A stretch of DNA of 36,279 nucleotides from an uncultured Prevotella sp. (GTDB taxonomy: Bacteria > Bacteroidota > Bacteroidia > Bacteroidales > Bacteroidaceae), in assembly GCA_900553465.1 (NCBI GenBank), contig USDT01000028.1:1-36279 (forward strand), read 5' to 3'. Shown in pieces: positions 1 through 7,405 of the stretch (the stretch's first letter is position 1; each line of letters opens with the position of its first letter). The notes below the pieces were generated by a model. The model was not told the origin of the DNA. It saw only the letters and a list, made by a program, of their open reading frames with translations, and made no database searches. The position numbers were made by a program, and so were the translations under genes.

Positions 1-9
1 TTATTTACC

Positions 10-40
10 GCCAAAGCCGCTTAGGCTTGGCTAATTTTTA
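10..40 (+). terminator. Possible terminator hairpin of an upstream gene
   Basis: An imperfect inverted repeat (CCAAAGCC ... GGCTTGG, loop around GCTTA) is followed by CTAATTTTTA. It could end a gene lying before the window start. The stem has one bulge and the T-run is interrupted, so this is weak. The rest of 1-247 is AT-rich and has no convincing ORF; a second small stem (AAAGGGATG ... CATCCTTT, 170-194) sits about 55 bases before the first small ORF. Confidence 0.25.
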
Positions 41-247
41 ACGAACTATTGTAATGATAAAAAGTAGATAAATTGTTTTGTTTTGTCGAATATAATTTAT
101 AATTTTATTGCGAAAACAAGAGTTTTCAATGTGTGGCATAAGAGTTCTGCAACAATTATGATTCAATCAAAAGGGATGGTGTCTCACATCCTTTAATAAT
201 AATACATTTAAAAGCGGACTGAGGCGGTCTGTTAGAGAGGAGGAACT

Positions 248-364
248 ATGAAGCCGGTTAAGAGATCTTATGACGAAGAGTCTTATGAGTTAGACAATGT
301 CTATAATGAGACTGACGATCGTTATTATTACGTTGCAGTGGATTCATCCATTTGGTACAATTGA
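248..364 (+). CDS. 38-aa small ORF of unknown function
   Basis: Short ORF starting MKPVKRSYDEE and ending SSIWYN, too short for ordinary gene calling. It has a strong ribosome binding site for this phylum (GAGGAGG at 237-243, 4 bases before ATG). The product is acidic and tyrosine-rich (a YYY run near residue 26), with no signal peptide or membrane segment. A perfect 13-bp hairpin starts 21 bases after the stop, so the unit looks like RBS, short ORF, terminator or attenuator. It may be a real small protein, a leader peptide, or the start of a gene broken by a frameshift: a different frame stays open from 297 to 575. No family is recognised. Confidence 0.4.
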   Translation: MKPVKRSYDEESYELDNVYNETDDRYYYVAVDSSIWYN

Positions 365-385
365 AATAATATCTGAACAGCATGG

Positions 386-426
386 CTGGGTATATATTGC
401 CGGAAAAGGAATATATACCCAGTTTT
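386..426 (+). terminator. Perfect 13-bp hairpin after the small ORF
   Basis: CTGGGTATATATT (386-398) and AATATATACCCAG (410-422) are exact reverse complements around an 11-base loop, followed by TTTTG. It lies 22 bases after the stop of the 38-codon ORF. The form fits an intrinsic terminator or an attenuator. The stem is AU-rich in its upper half and the T-run is only four bases, so termination strength is uncertain. Confidence 0.5.
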
Positions 427-574
427 GTGTCCGGGGCGTTATGATTCAGAGGCCGATGCACGGTTCTGCAGAAATAGAGTGGAAACAGGTTTTGTCCGTG
501 AAATATCATAGAATAGCGGTAAACGCCCCGGCGATGAAGGACGGTATAAACCGTGACAGCATTTTACTTACGTA

Positions 575-1180
575 ATGACAGATTCATGTTGCCACAACCG
601 ATAAATCATCGCCACAAGTCCGACGCATATTTCCCGTGTCTTTCATCACGCCTATTCTCAGTGTTTTTTAAGAAAACTCAGACGACTGACTTACGGATTT
701 TCTTGACTTTTTTTTGACAAAATAAAATCGCAAAAGAGATGTGAGGTAATGTTAAATCAGACACAATAAAGGCCATATCTGCCCGTATCTCATTGCTACA
801 TACCCTGTAGTGTAATCTGGAATGACTCATATGACATTCCGATTATGCCCGTTTTAGCCTGTGGTTCCGCCCATTTCAGGGTGTGATATTATGCATATTG
901 GGCTCTGAAACGGGCAATATCATATGCCGAAATGGTGCTTATTGCAGGACGAAAAAATAATACCTGAATATAAGTTGTTGGTGTTCAATAATTTGCGTAA
1001 CGTCCTTATTTTTCGCGTATTTGCGTCCGAAGGTGAGTCGGTTCGCAAATACTCGCTTAATTTTTGGGGTAGAACAGAAAACTCAGGTGTAAAAGTCACG
1101 CGATACTGAAAATCTGTAAGTGGTCCATATTGTTTTCGTTTCAGCAGAAAAAACAACGCTGTTTCGGGATTGAAGCCGCT
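575..1180 (+). repeat. Long non-coding repeat, copy A
   Basis: About 600 bases that align along nearly their whole length with the reverse complement of 22030-22650. In the core (841-947 against 22271-22377, 107 bases each) I count about 7 mismatches; the flanks are more diverged but collinear, including shared blocks such as GCCACAACCGA near the left end and TCGGGATTGAA near the right end. No conserved ORF spans both copies, so the repeat appears non-coding. The core carries several alternately oriented versions of a GCCCRTTTYAGG-like motif that can pair within one strand. It ends about 85 bases before the ATPase promoter. Confidence 0.85.
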
Positions 1181-1263
1181 GCTTCTTTATTCAAACCTGT
1201 CCGCACATAATTTCTATTTGCTCCATGCAATGTTAAAGAAATTCCTGTGTGATGTTTTTTTTG

Positions 1264-1271
1264 TAATTTTG
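1264..1271 (+). promoter_or_regulatory. Bacteroidetes -7 box of the metal ATPase gene
   Basis: TAATTTTG matches the TAnnTTTG consensus and lies about 70 bases before the preferred start codon. No clear TTTG -33 element is seen at the usual distance, so strength is uncertain. Confidence 0.5.
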
Positions 1272-1342
1272 CGGGACAGTTTATTTATACGAAACGATAA
1301 CATGACCGTATGGAATCATTACGGAAAAAGGAAAATGAAGCA

Positions 1343-3244
1343 ATGGAAAAAAGAACAATACCTGTAATAGGAATGATGTGTGCCGGATGTGCGGCGAATG
1401 TTGAGAAAAAGATTAATTCGCTCGATGGTGTGGCGGAGGCTTCCGTTTCGCTGCCGGGACGTACGGTACTGGTGGAATATGATCCGGATGTAATCACGCC
1501 CGGAAAGATGCAGGAGGCGTTGAGAAGCATCGGTTATGACCTTGTGACGGAGGAGTATCGCAATGTGGAGGAGATAGAACGCAAGGCTTACGCCGTGTTG
1601 CGCAGGAAGACAGTGATGGCATGGGTGTTCTCCGTGTTGACCATGTGCCTTTCCATGGGATGGGTGCATACAGGCGGCAGGATGGTGTCTAATGTCATCA
1701 TGCTTGCGGTTGCGTTGTGCGTAATGGTTTTGTGCGGGTCGCAGTTCTACCGAAGCGCATGTTCGCAACTGCGGCACGGCATGGCCAACATGGACACGCT
1801 CGTGGCCATGAGTACGTTTGTGTCGTTTGTCTTCAGCGTGTTCAATACGTTCTGGGGCGATAGCGTATGGGGCGCGTACGGTATGGAGTGGCACACGTAT
1901 TATGATGCCACGGTGATGATAATAGCTTTTGTGCTGACAGGACGTATGCTTGAGGAAAAAGCCAAAAACAGCACATCGTCGGCCATACGCTCGCTTATGG
2001 GACTTGCACCGAAGATGGCACGTGTGGTAAGTGGCGGCGAAATAAACGAAGTGCCGGTGGCTACGCTTGAGAAGGGTGACGTGATTGAAGTGAGAGCAGG
2101 AGAGAAAATACCTGTTGACGGATGTCTTACCGGCGGCGAGGCTTATGTGGATGAGTCGATGATATCGGGCGAACCTATGCCTGTATTGAAGAAAGCGGGC
2201 GACAAGGTGCTTGCCGGAACGGTGACAAAACGCGGTGAATTCAGATTCAAGGCAGAAGAAGTGGGGCAGAAGACTGTGCTTGCCGGCATAATAAGAATGG
2301 TGCAGGAAGCACAGGGATCAAAAGCTCCCGTGCAGAGGGTTGTTGACAAGATTGCAATGGTTTTCGTTCCCTGTGTGTTCGGTATATCGCTGCTCACTTT
2401 TGCTGTATGGATTATTGCCGGTGGAACACAGTCGCTGCCTGACGCCATATTGTCGGCTGTGGCGGTGCTGGTCATAGCCTGTCCGTGTGCCCTCGGACTT
2501 GCCACGCCTACTGCATTGATGGTGGGCATAGGAAAGGCGGCGCAGGAGAACATACTGATAAAGGATGCGTCGGCACTTGAAAACATGCGTATGACGGATG
2601 CCGTAGTTATCGACAAGACCGGAACTCTGACTGAACCTTTCAAGGATGTGGATTTCACAAAGGCGTCATCTCTGAAACCCGAAGAGAGGGAACAGCTCAA
2701 ACCTCATGCCGCAGAGGCGATGGCTATGCTTGCAGACAATGGCATAGAGGTGTATCTGATGAGTGGCGACAATGATGAAGCTGTGGCTTATTGGGCGGAA
2801 AAGGCAGGAATCAGACATTATCAGAGCAAGGTGACACCGCAGGACAAGGAGGACATCGTAAGAAAATTACAGGGCGAAGGACGGCACGTGGCCATGGTGG
2901 GCGACGGCATAAACGACAGTCAGGCGCTTGCGGCTGCCGACGTGAGCATTGCCATGGGGCATGGTACGGACATTGCAATGGATGTGGCACAGGTGACACT
3001 CATGGGCACTGACCTGAGAAAAATAGCCGGTGCGTTCAGACTGTCAAGAAAGACTGTCGGTATGATACGGCAGAATCTGTTCTGGGCTTTTATATACAAT
3101 GTTGTCTGTATTCCGCTTGCTGCAGGACTGCCTCATGCTTTCGGTATCGACTTCGCCATAACCCCGACATGGGCAAGTGCCATGATGGCGTTCTCAAGTG
3201 TGAGCGTCGTACTGAACAGTCTGCGCCTGAAATATGTAGGTTAA
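1343..3244 (+). CDS. P1B-type heavy-metal ATPase lacking the nucleotide-binding domain
   Basis: Related to CopA-type copper-exporting ATPases. In numbering from the first possible ATG (1310; 644 aa), the order is: an HMA metal-binding domain with GMMCAGC (Cys24, Cys27), membrane segments from about residue 98, an actuator domain with ISGEP, the intramembrane CPC motif (391-393) that marks P1B pumps, DKTGTLT (Asp435) and GDGIND (Asp532). The phosphorylated Asp and GDGxND are only 97 residues apart; in ordinary CopA proteins they are near 200 apart. The missing piece is the ATP-binding N domain with its SEHP motif: the sequence goes from TGTLTE almost directly to LKPHAAEAM of the P domain. The frame is intact and other motifs are preserved, so this is either a lineage variant or an internally deleted pump. 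The start at 1343 (MEKRTIPV) is preferred because it aligns with family starts; 1310 adds 11 residues. Its stop overlaps the convergent gene by 4 bases (TTAA). Confidence 0.85.
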   Translation: MEKRTIPVIGMMCAGCAANVEKKINSLDGVAEASVSLPGRTVLVEYDPDVITPGKMQEALRSIGYDLVTEEYRNVEEIERKAYAVLRRKTVMAWVFSVLTMCLSMGWVHTGGRMVSNVIMLAVALCVMVLCGSQFYRSACSQLRHGMANMDTLVAMSTFVSFVFSVFNTFWGDSVWGAYGMEWHTYYDATVMIIAFVLTGRMLEEKAKNSTSSAIRSLMGLAPKMARVVSGGEINEVPVATLEKGDVIEVRAGEKIPVDGCLTGGEAYVDESMISGEPMPVLKKAGDKVLAGTVTKRGEFRFKAEEVGQKTVLAGIIRMVQEAQGSKAPVQRVVDKIAMVFVPCVFGISLLTFAVWIIAGGTQSLPDAILSAVAVLVIACPCALGLATPTALMVGIGKAAQENILIKDASALENMRMTDAVVIDKTGTLTEPFKDVDFTKASSLKPEEREQLKPHAAEAMAMLADNGIEVYLMSGDNDEAVAYWAEKAGIRHYQSKVTPQDKEDIVRKLQGEGRHVAMVGDGINDSQALAAADVSIAMGHGTDIAMDVAQVTLMGTDLRKIAGAFRLSRKTVGMIRQNLFWAFIYNVVCIPLAAGLPHAFGIDFAITPTWASAMMAFSSVSVVLNSLRLKYVG

Positions 3245-4005
3245 GGGCGCGGACCGGGTGCGACCGGAGGTTCAAGAAATCTTGGTTTGCGGTTTGGCAT
3301 CGATACACTTTCAACCGAAATCTGTATGCTCGTGCTCTCATTGAAATTGTATTTCACGGCAGCACCGATGCGGTCGCCAACAGAATTCATGTCGTATAGA
3401 CAATAAGGCATGCGGTGGTTGTCTACAAGTGATTTGTGGCCGTAAAGGTATGCTTCCCAATGTTCGTCAAACTTGTAGCCGATGACGGCAGAAAGTCCGG
3501 CGTCACGGTAAGCGTCGTGGCCCCAATATATGTTGTTGAGATATCCTCCTAAGGCTACCGAAAGTTTGTTGTTCACCGGTATTGCGTACATGGCGGAGAT
3601 GTTTTGGCTGAATCCTGCGCCGTGACGTGCGTTCTTTCCGAACTGTGCGAATACGGATGCTCCGGCACTTATGTTCAGTCCGGGATGCAGTTTCCACGAG
3701 CTCCATCCTCCGTAATAAAGCGGATAAAGATTGAATGGCGTCACGCGGCCCTGTGAATCTAGAACCGGCAGATGCAGGCTGTCCTGTGCTGTCAATGGTG
3801 CCGCTGACATCATGGATGGTGTGGAATATTCGAAATTATACGGCTGTTCGCTTTCTGATTGCACCGTTAGTGTGGAGTCGGCATCAGACAGTATGGTGTT
3901 TTCTTTGCTGTTGCCGGTTTCTTTGTTTATCTCCTGTGCATTCAGTATGGAAGAAACAAAAACTAATATGATAACTGATAAGAATCTCGTCATAAATCCA
4001 AACAT
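3241..4005 (-). CDS. Exported outer-membrane beta-barrel-like protein
   Basis: 254 aa with a signal peptide (hydrophobic RFLSVIILVFVSSILNA, cleavage near AQE), a low-complexity Ser/Thr/Glu stretch to about residue 75, then alternating polar/aromatic strands typical of small outer-membrane barrels (GGYLNNIYWG, AVIGYKFDEHWEAYLYG, GAAVKYNFNESTSIQISVE). It ends in a Pro-rich tail. No enzymatic motif is seen; the specific family is not recognised, though such proteins are common in Bacteroidales. Two TAtgTTTG boxes lie on the minus strand at 3999-4006 and 4014-4021; the second would give a leader of only a few bases for the ATG at 4005, while a second possible start (MTRFLS) lies four codons downstream. 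Convergent with the ATPase, sharing TTAA at the stops. Confidence 0.75.
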   Translation of the reverse strand: MFGFMTRFLSVIILVFVSSILNAQEINKETGNSKENTILSDADSTLTVQSESEQPYNFEYSTPSMMSAAPLTAQDSLHLPVLDSQGRVTPFNLYPLYYGGWSSWKLHPGLNISAGASVFAQFGKNARHGAGFSQNISAMYAIPVNNKLSVALGGYLNNIYWGHDAYRDAGLSAVIGYKFDEHWEAYLYGHKSLVDNHRMPYCLYDMNSVGDRIGAAVKYNFNESTSIQISVESVSMPNRKPRFLEPPVAPGPRP

Positions 4006-4077
4006 ATCTTATGCAAACATAATCATTAATCGTGAAAGATTTGAATATTTCATTCAACTTTAACTATTGATAATTTT

Positions 4078-4105
4078 TTTGCATCTTGATTTTAAGTTAT
4101 CTTTG
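4078..4105 (+). promoter_or_regulatory. Promoter of the TPR protein gene
   Basis: TTTG (4078-4081) and TATCTTTG (4098-4105), 16 bases apart, slightly shorter than the usual 19-21. The transcript would start about 10 bases before the gene. Confidence 0.5.
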
Positions 4106-4122
4106 CAGACAAAAATACCATA

Positions 4123-5007
4123 ATGAATATATTTAAAGCTTTGTTCGGGGGAAAAGAAGAAACCCGTGAGGAAAGAAAAAAAGAAGAGCAGGCACGTAAC
4201 TTCGATGTGCTTAAATACGACGGCGTGAAGGCTCTGAAGATGCGTCAGCCGGCTTATGCCGTACAGTGTTTCACACATGCGCTCGATTTGAAAGACGATC
4301 TGGAGTGCAGGGATTATCTGTCGCAGGCGTTGATTCAGAACAATGAGTTGCCAAAGGCTTACGAACAGTTGCAGAAACTGTCTGAGGCTCAACCTGACAA
4401 TCCGAGAATCCTTATGCGTATGGCCGAGGTGGCTTATATGATGGAGGACTATAATGTTATGGCTGACGCATGCGAGAAGGCTCTGATGATAGATAATGAA
4501 AATCCTTTGACATATTTCTTCTATGCTCGTGCATGCCGCGGACAGGGCGATGACAACAACGCTGTGGCCATGCTCACAAAAGCAATATCACTGAAGGAGG
4601 ATTATTATGACGCGTATCTGTTGAGAGGAGAGATATTGTTTGAAACGGGAGATGTGGAAAGCGCCGATGAAGACGTGGCATATCTTCAGGAACATGTTGA
4701 CGGTAATGAAGACATAGTGTTGCTGAAGGCGAGAATAGAAGTGGCTAAAGGTAACAATGAACAGGCCATTGACATATATAATAAGGTGATAGAACTTAAT
4801 CCTTTCTGTGTGTCAGCTTTCCGTGAAAGAGGTAAAGCCAGAATGGCAGTGGGTGACGAGAACGGAGCTGCAGAAGACATGAAGATGGCGGATGAACTCG
4901 AACCAGACCAGGACAAAGACGGTGATGCGAACGCACAGAACATGGAACAGCAGGTAAAACAAATATATAAGAACAATGATCCGTACGGAGTTTTTAGCAA
5001 TAATTGA
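4123..5007 (+). CDS. Tetratricopeptide repeat protein
   Basis: 294 aa, no signal peptide, so probably cytoplasmic. A charged N-terminal stretch (KEETREERKKEEQ) is followed by at least six TPR-like helix pairs from about residue 35 to 265, for example AYEQLQKLSEAQPDNPRILMRM, AVAMLTKAISLKEDYYDAYLLRG and AIDIYNKVIELNPFCVSAFRERG (each quoted in part). TPR proteins are scaffolds for protein-protein contacts; no catalytic domain is present. It is monocistronic: its own promoter precedes it and the pheA attenuator promoter follows. The specific partner cannot be read from the sequence. Confidence 0.85.
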   Translation: MNIFKALFGGKEETREERKKEEQARNFDVLKYDGVKALKMRQPAYAVQCFTHALDLKDDLECRDYLSQALIQNNELPKAYEQLQKLSEAQPDNPRILMRMAEVAYMMEDYNVMADACEKALMIDNENPLTYFFYARACRGQGDDNNAVAMLTKAISLKEDYYDAYLLRGEILFETGDVESADEDVAYLQEHVDGNEDIVLLKARIEVAKGNNEQAIDIYNKVIELNPFCVSAFRERGKARMAVGDENGAAEDMKMADELEPDQDKDGDANAQNMEQQVKQIYKNNDPYGVFSNN

Positions 5008-5056
5008 ATAATTTGACGGCATTTTGATTAATAAGTGAACATTTTATTGCAAAAAT

Positions 5057-5088
5057 TTTGGAATTAAAAGTTTTTTGTTATATATTTG
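5057..5088 (+). promoter_or_regulatory. Promoter of the phe/tyr operon leader
   Basis: TTTG (5057-5060), exactly 20 bases, then TATATTTG (5081-5088): a near-consensus Bacteroidetes promoter. Transcription would begin around 5095, about 20 bases before the leader peptide ATG. Confidence 0.75.
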
Positions 5089-5113
5089 CACACAACAAAA
5101 ACAATTGAAAGTT

Positions 5114-5191
5114 ATGAACATGTCTTACGCATCTTTTTTTAGCTTTTACTTTTACTTTACAAGGAATTGTGAAGCGGGAAGATGCGTGTAA
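5114..5191 (+). CDS. Phe/Tyr-rich leader peptide of the pheA operon
   Basis: A 25-codon ORF between the promoter and the pheA terminator. Codons 8-15 read FFSFYFYF: five Phe and two Tyr in eight codons, with one more Tyr at codon 5. This is the classic composition of a leader peptide for an aromatic amino acid operon: scarcity of charged tRNA-Phe or tRNA-Tyr would stall the ribosome here. The stop codon (5189-5191) lies just past the antiterminator strand, so a ribosome that finishes translation would cover it. A second in-frame ATG is two codons downstream (5120). The downstream genes make Phe and Tyr, which supports the reading. Not found by length-based gene calling. Confidence 0.9.
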   Translation: MNMSYASFFSFYFYFTRNCEAGRCV

Positions 5192-5257
5192 ATTTTTAGA
5201 CAAGACATAAACGAGAATACAGCCCCGCTTCACTTAGGTGACAGCGGGGCTTTTTTT
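5127..5257 (+). promoter_or_regulatory. Transcription attenuator with mutually exclusive RNA structures
   Basis: Four segments can be seen. Segment 1, ACGCATC (5127-5133), pairs with GATGCGT (5181-5187) to form a protector stem. Segment 2, GTGAAGCGGG (5169-5178), is a perfect 10-bp complement of CCCGCTTCAC (5224-5233), giving an antiterminator. That same segment is the 5' arm of the terminator. Stalling at the Phe/Tyr codons (5135-5158) would block the protector stem and leave segment 2 free to form the antiterminator; fast translation to the stop codon would mask segment 2 and let the terminator form. The logic matches ribosome-mediated attenuation as known for enterobacterial pheA and trp operons. 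Confidence 0.88.
5221..5257 (+). terminator. Intrinsic terminator of the pheA attenuator
   Basis: AGCCCCGCT (5221-5229) pairs with AGCGGGGCT (5243-5251), extended by TCAC/GTGA around the loop TTAG, with one bulged C, followed by seven T. It lies 18 bases before the pheA start codon, so it must be bypassed for operon expression. Confidence 0.92.
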
Positions 5258-5275
5258 ATTAATACAAAAACAAAG

Positions 5276-6109
5276 ATGAAAAGAATAGCGATACAAGGCG
5301 CGCACGGATCATTCCATGACATTGCGGCACATCAGTATTTCAAGGGCGAACAGATACAGCTTATATGCTGTTCAACATTCGAGCAGGTGTTTGCTGAAAT
5401 GGAGCATGATCCTACTGTTATCGGAATGCTTGCAATAGAAAATACGATTGCCGGCAGCCTGCTCCACAACTATGAACTGTTGCGGGCTTCAGGTGCGACG
5501 GTGGTGGGAGAGCATAAACTCCATATACAGCATTCCATTTGTTGTCTGCCGCAGGACGACTGGGACACAATAACGGAGGTGCACTCTCATCCGGTGGCAT
5601 TGATGCAGTGCAACAAGTGGTTGGCCAATCATCCCAGACTGAAGATGGTTGAGGCTGAGGACACTGCTGGTTCGGCAGAATATATCATGAAGCATCAGTG
5701 TCGTGGATGGGCTGCTATTTGTAATGCATCGGCCGCAGAAATGTATGGTATGAAGGTTCTTGAGGATCAGATAGAAGACAACAAACACAATTTCACACGC
5801 TTTCTTGTGGTCTCCAATCCGAACAAAGCCGATTTCCTCAGACCTTTGGAAAAAGCCGACAAAGCGAGTCTTGTATTCCTTGTGCCTCATGAGGAAGGAA
5901 GTCTTTCAAAGGTTCTTACAATACTTTCTTTTTACAATATCAATCTCACGAAGATACAGTCATTGCCTGTCATAGGACATGAATGGGAATATCTTTTCTA
6001 TGTGGATGTGTCGTTCGACAACCTTACCCGATATCGTCAGAGCATTGATGCGATAATGCCTCTAACACGTTCGTTGAAGATATTGGGAGAATATATAGAA
6101 GTAAAATAG
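5276..6109 (+). CDS. pheA: Prephenate dehydratase
   Basis: 277 aa. Converts prephenate to phenylpyruvate in Phe synthesis. The N-terminal catalytic domain has the start motif GAHGSFHDIAA, AIENTIAGS, the DTAGSAEYI block and the TRF catalytic motif (Thr174-Arg175-Phe176). An ACT domain follows from about residue 195 (KASLVFLVPHEEGSLSKVL). The Phe-binding ESRP motif of enterobacterial enzymes reads QSLP here, which I believe is usual in Bacteroidales but could alter allosteric inhibition. There is no fused chorismate mutase domain; that activity is fused to the DAHP synthase two genes downstream. First gene after the attenuator, 7 bases before the aminotransferase gene. Confidence 0.96.
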   Translation: MKRIAIQGAHGSFHDIAAHQYFKGEQIQLICCSTFEQVFAEMEHDPTVIGMLAIENTIAGSLLHNYELLRASGATVVGEHKLHIQHSICCLPQDDWDTITEVHSHPVALMQCNKWLANHPRLKMVEAEDTAGSAEYIMKHQCRGWAAICNASAAEMYGMKVLEDQIEDNKHNFTRFLVVSNPNKADFLRPLEKADKASLVFLVPHEEGSLSKVLTILSFYNINLTKIQSLPVIGHEWEYLFYVDVSFDNLTRYRQSIDAIMPLTRSLKILGEYIEVK

Positions 6110-6116
6110 AATTAAT

Positions 6117-7292
6117 ATGGCAACAACAGTGAATCCGGCCGACAGACTCTCGGCCGTACAGGAATATTATTTCAGTCGTAAGCTGAAAGAGGTGGCAAAG
6201 CTCAATGCAGAGGGAAAGGATATTATTTCGCTTGCAATAGGTTCGCCTGACATGCCGCCGTCAGACCAGACAATAGACAGACTCTGCGCTGTAGCACGTG
6301 ATGCCGGCGCTCATGGCTATCAGCCTACAATGGGAACACCGGAGCTGCGTCAGGCCATGGCTTCGTTCTATAACAGATGGTATGGTGTCGAACTCAATCC
6401 GTCAGACGAGATATTGCCGCTTATCGGTTCGAAGGAGGGCATTCTTCATATAACTCTTGCCTTTGTCAATCCGGGTGAGAAAGTTCTTGTTCCCAATCCA
6501 GGTTATCCGACCTATACATCGTTGAGCAGGATTCTCGGTGCAGAGATTGTGAATTACAATCTGAAGGAGGACAATGCGTGGCAGCCTGATTTTGACGAAC
6601 TGAACCGCATGGATCTGTCAGGCGTGAAACTGATGTGGACCAACTATCCAAACATGCCTACCGGCGGAAATGCCCGGCGTGAGACATATGAGCGCTTTGT
6701 AGAGTTTGCCCGTACCAACAATATCGTGGTTGTGAATGACAATCCTTACTCGCTCATCCTCAATGAAAATCCGATGTCTTTGCTTCAGATACCTGGTGCG
6801 AAAGATTGTTGCATCGAACTCAACTCAATGTCCAAGAGTCATAACATGCCGGGATGGCGTGTGGGAATGTGCGCTTCAAACTCTACATTCATATCGTGGA
6901 TACTGAAAATAAAGAGCAACATCGATTCCGGAACATTCCGTGGCATACAGCTTGCTGCAGCAGAGGCTTATTCCACCAATACGCCGGAATGGCACCGCGA
7001 GGCCAATATAGAAACTTACCGCCGCCGTCGAGCTATAGCCGAACAGATAATGACCGAGCTTGGATGCACTTATGACGCATCGCAGGTGGGAATGTTCCTT
7101 TGGGGACGTATTCCCGACAAGTATTCCGATGTAGAACAACTCACCGAGCGCGTATTGCATGAAGCACGTGTTTTCATTACGCCGGGCTTCATTTTCGGTT
7201 CCAACGGTTCGCGTTATGTACGCATAAGTCTGTGTGCTAAGGACGAGAAGATGAAAGAAGCGTTGCAGCGGATCAAGAATATAAGTCTATAA
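6117..7292 (+). CDS. PLP-dependent class I/II aminotransferase (aromatic/aspartate type)
   Basis: 391 aa fold-type I aminotransferase. Visible motifs are AIGSPDMPPS near the N terminus, the GSKEGI cofactor loop (about 104-109), NPGYPTY (127-133), TNYPNMPTGG, and SMSKSHNMPGWRVG with the PLP-binding Lys240. Position between pheA and the DAHP synthase gene indicates that it converts phenylpyruvate and 4-hydroxyphenylpyruvate to Phe and Tyr using glutamate or aspartate; the family also includes LL-diaminopimelate aminotransferase-like enzymes, so the exact substrate is inferred from context. Probably cotranscribed with pheA (7-base gap). Confidence 0.9.
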   Translation: MATTVNPADRLSAVQEYYFSRKLKEVAKLNAEGKDIISLAIGSPDMPPSDQTIDRLCAVARDAGAHGYQPTMGTPELRQAMASFYNRWYGVELNPSDEILPLIGSKEGILHITLAFVNPGEKVLVPNPGYPTYTSLSRILGAEIVNYNLKEDNAWQPDFDELNRMDLSGVKLMWTNYPNMPTGGNARRETYERFVEFARTNNIVVVNDNPYSLILNENPMSLLQIPGAKDCCIELNSMSKSHNMPGWRVGMCASNSTFISWILKIKSNIDSGTFRGIQLAAAEAYSTNTPEWHREANIETYRRRRAIAEQIMTELGCTYDASQVGMFLWGRIPDKYSDVEQLTERVLHEARVFITPGFIFGSNGSRYVRISLCAKDEKMKEALQRIKNISL

Positions 7293-7310
7293 CATTTATA
7301 AATATACAAG

Positions 7311-7370
7311 TGCCGCATCCGTGACAGAATAATCAATATAGGAAATCCTATTCGGTGACAACGGCCGGCA
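7311..7370 (+). other. Long imperfect hairpin between operon genes
   Basis: TGCCG/CGGCA, CCGT/ACGG and GAATA/TATTC pair in nested order (7311-7315 with 7366-7370, 7319-7322 with 7361-7364, 7327-7331 with 7349-7353). No T-run follows, so it is not a terminator. It may affect mRNA processing or stability between the aminotransferase and DAHP synthase genes. Confidence 0.35.
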
Positions 7371-7405
7371 TGAATTATTAACCAGAAACTTAAAACACAA
7401 TTACT

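Noticed and set aside
297..575. 92-codon plus-strand ORF overlapping the 38-aa ORF
   Set aside because: No RBS at its start, it contains the perfect hairpin at 386-422 and ends at the repeat boundary. It could be the other half of a frameshifted gene, but nothing recognisable supports it.
924..1109. 61-codon ORF inside repeat copy A
   Set aside because: Not open in copy B, no RBS; the repeat is treated as non-coding.
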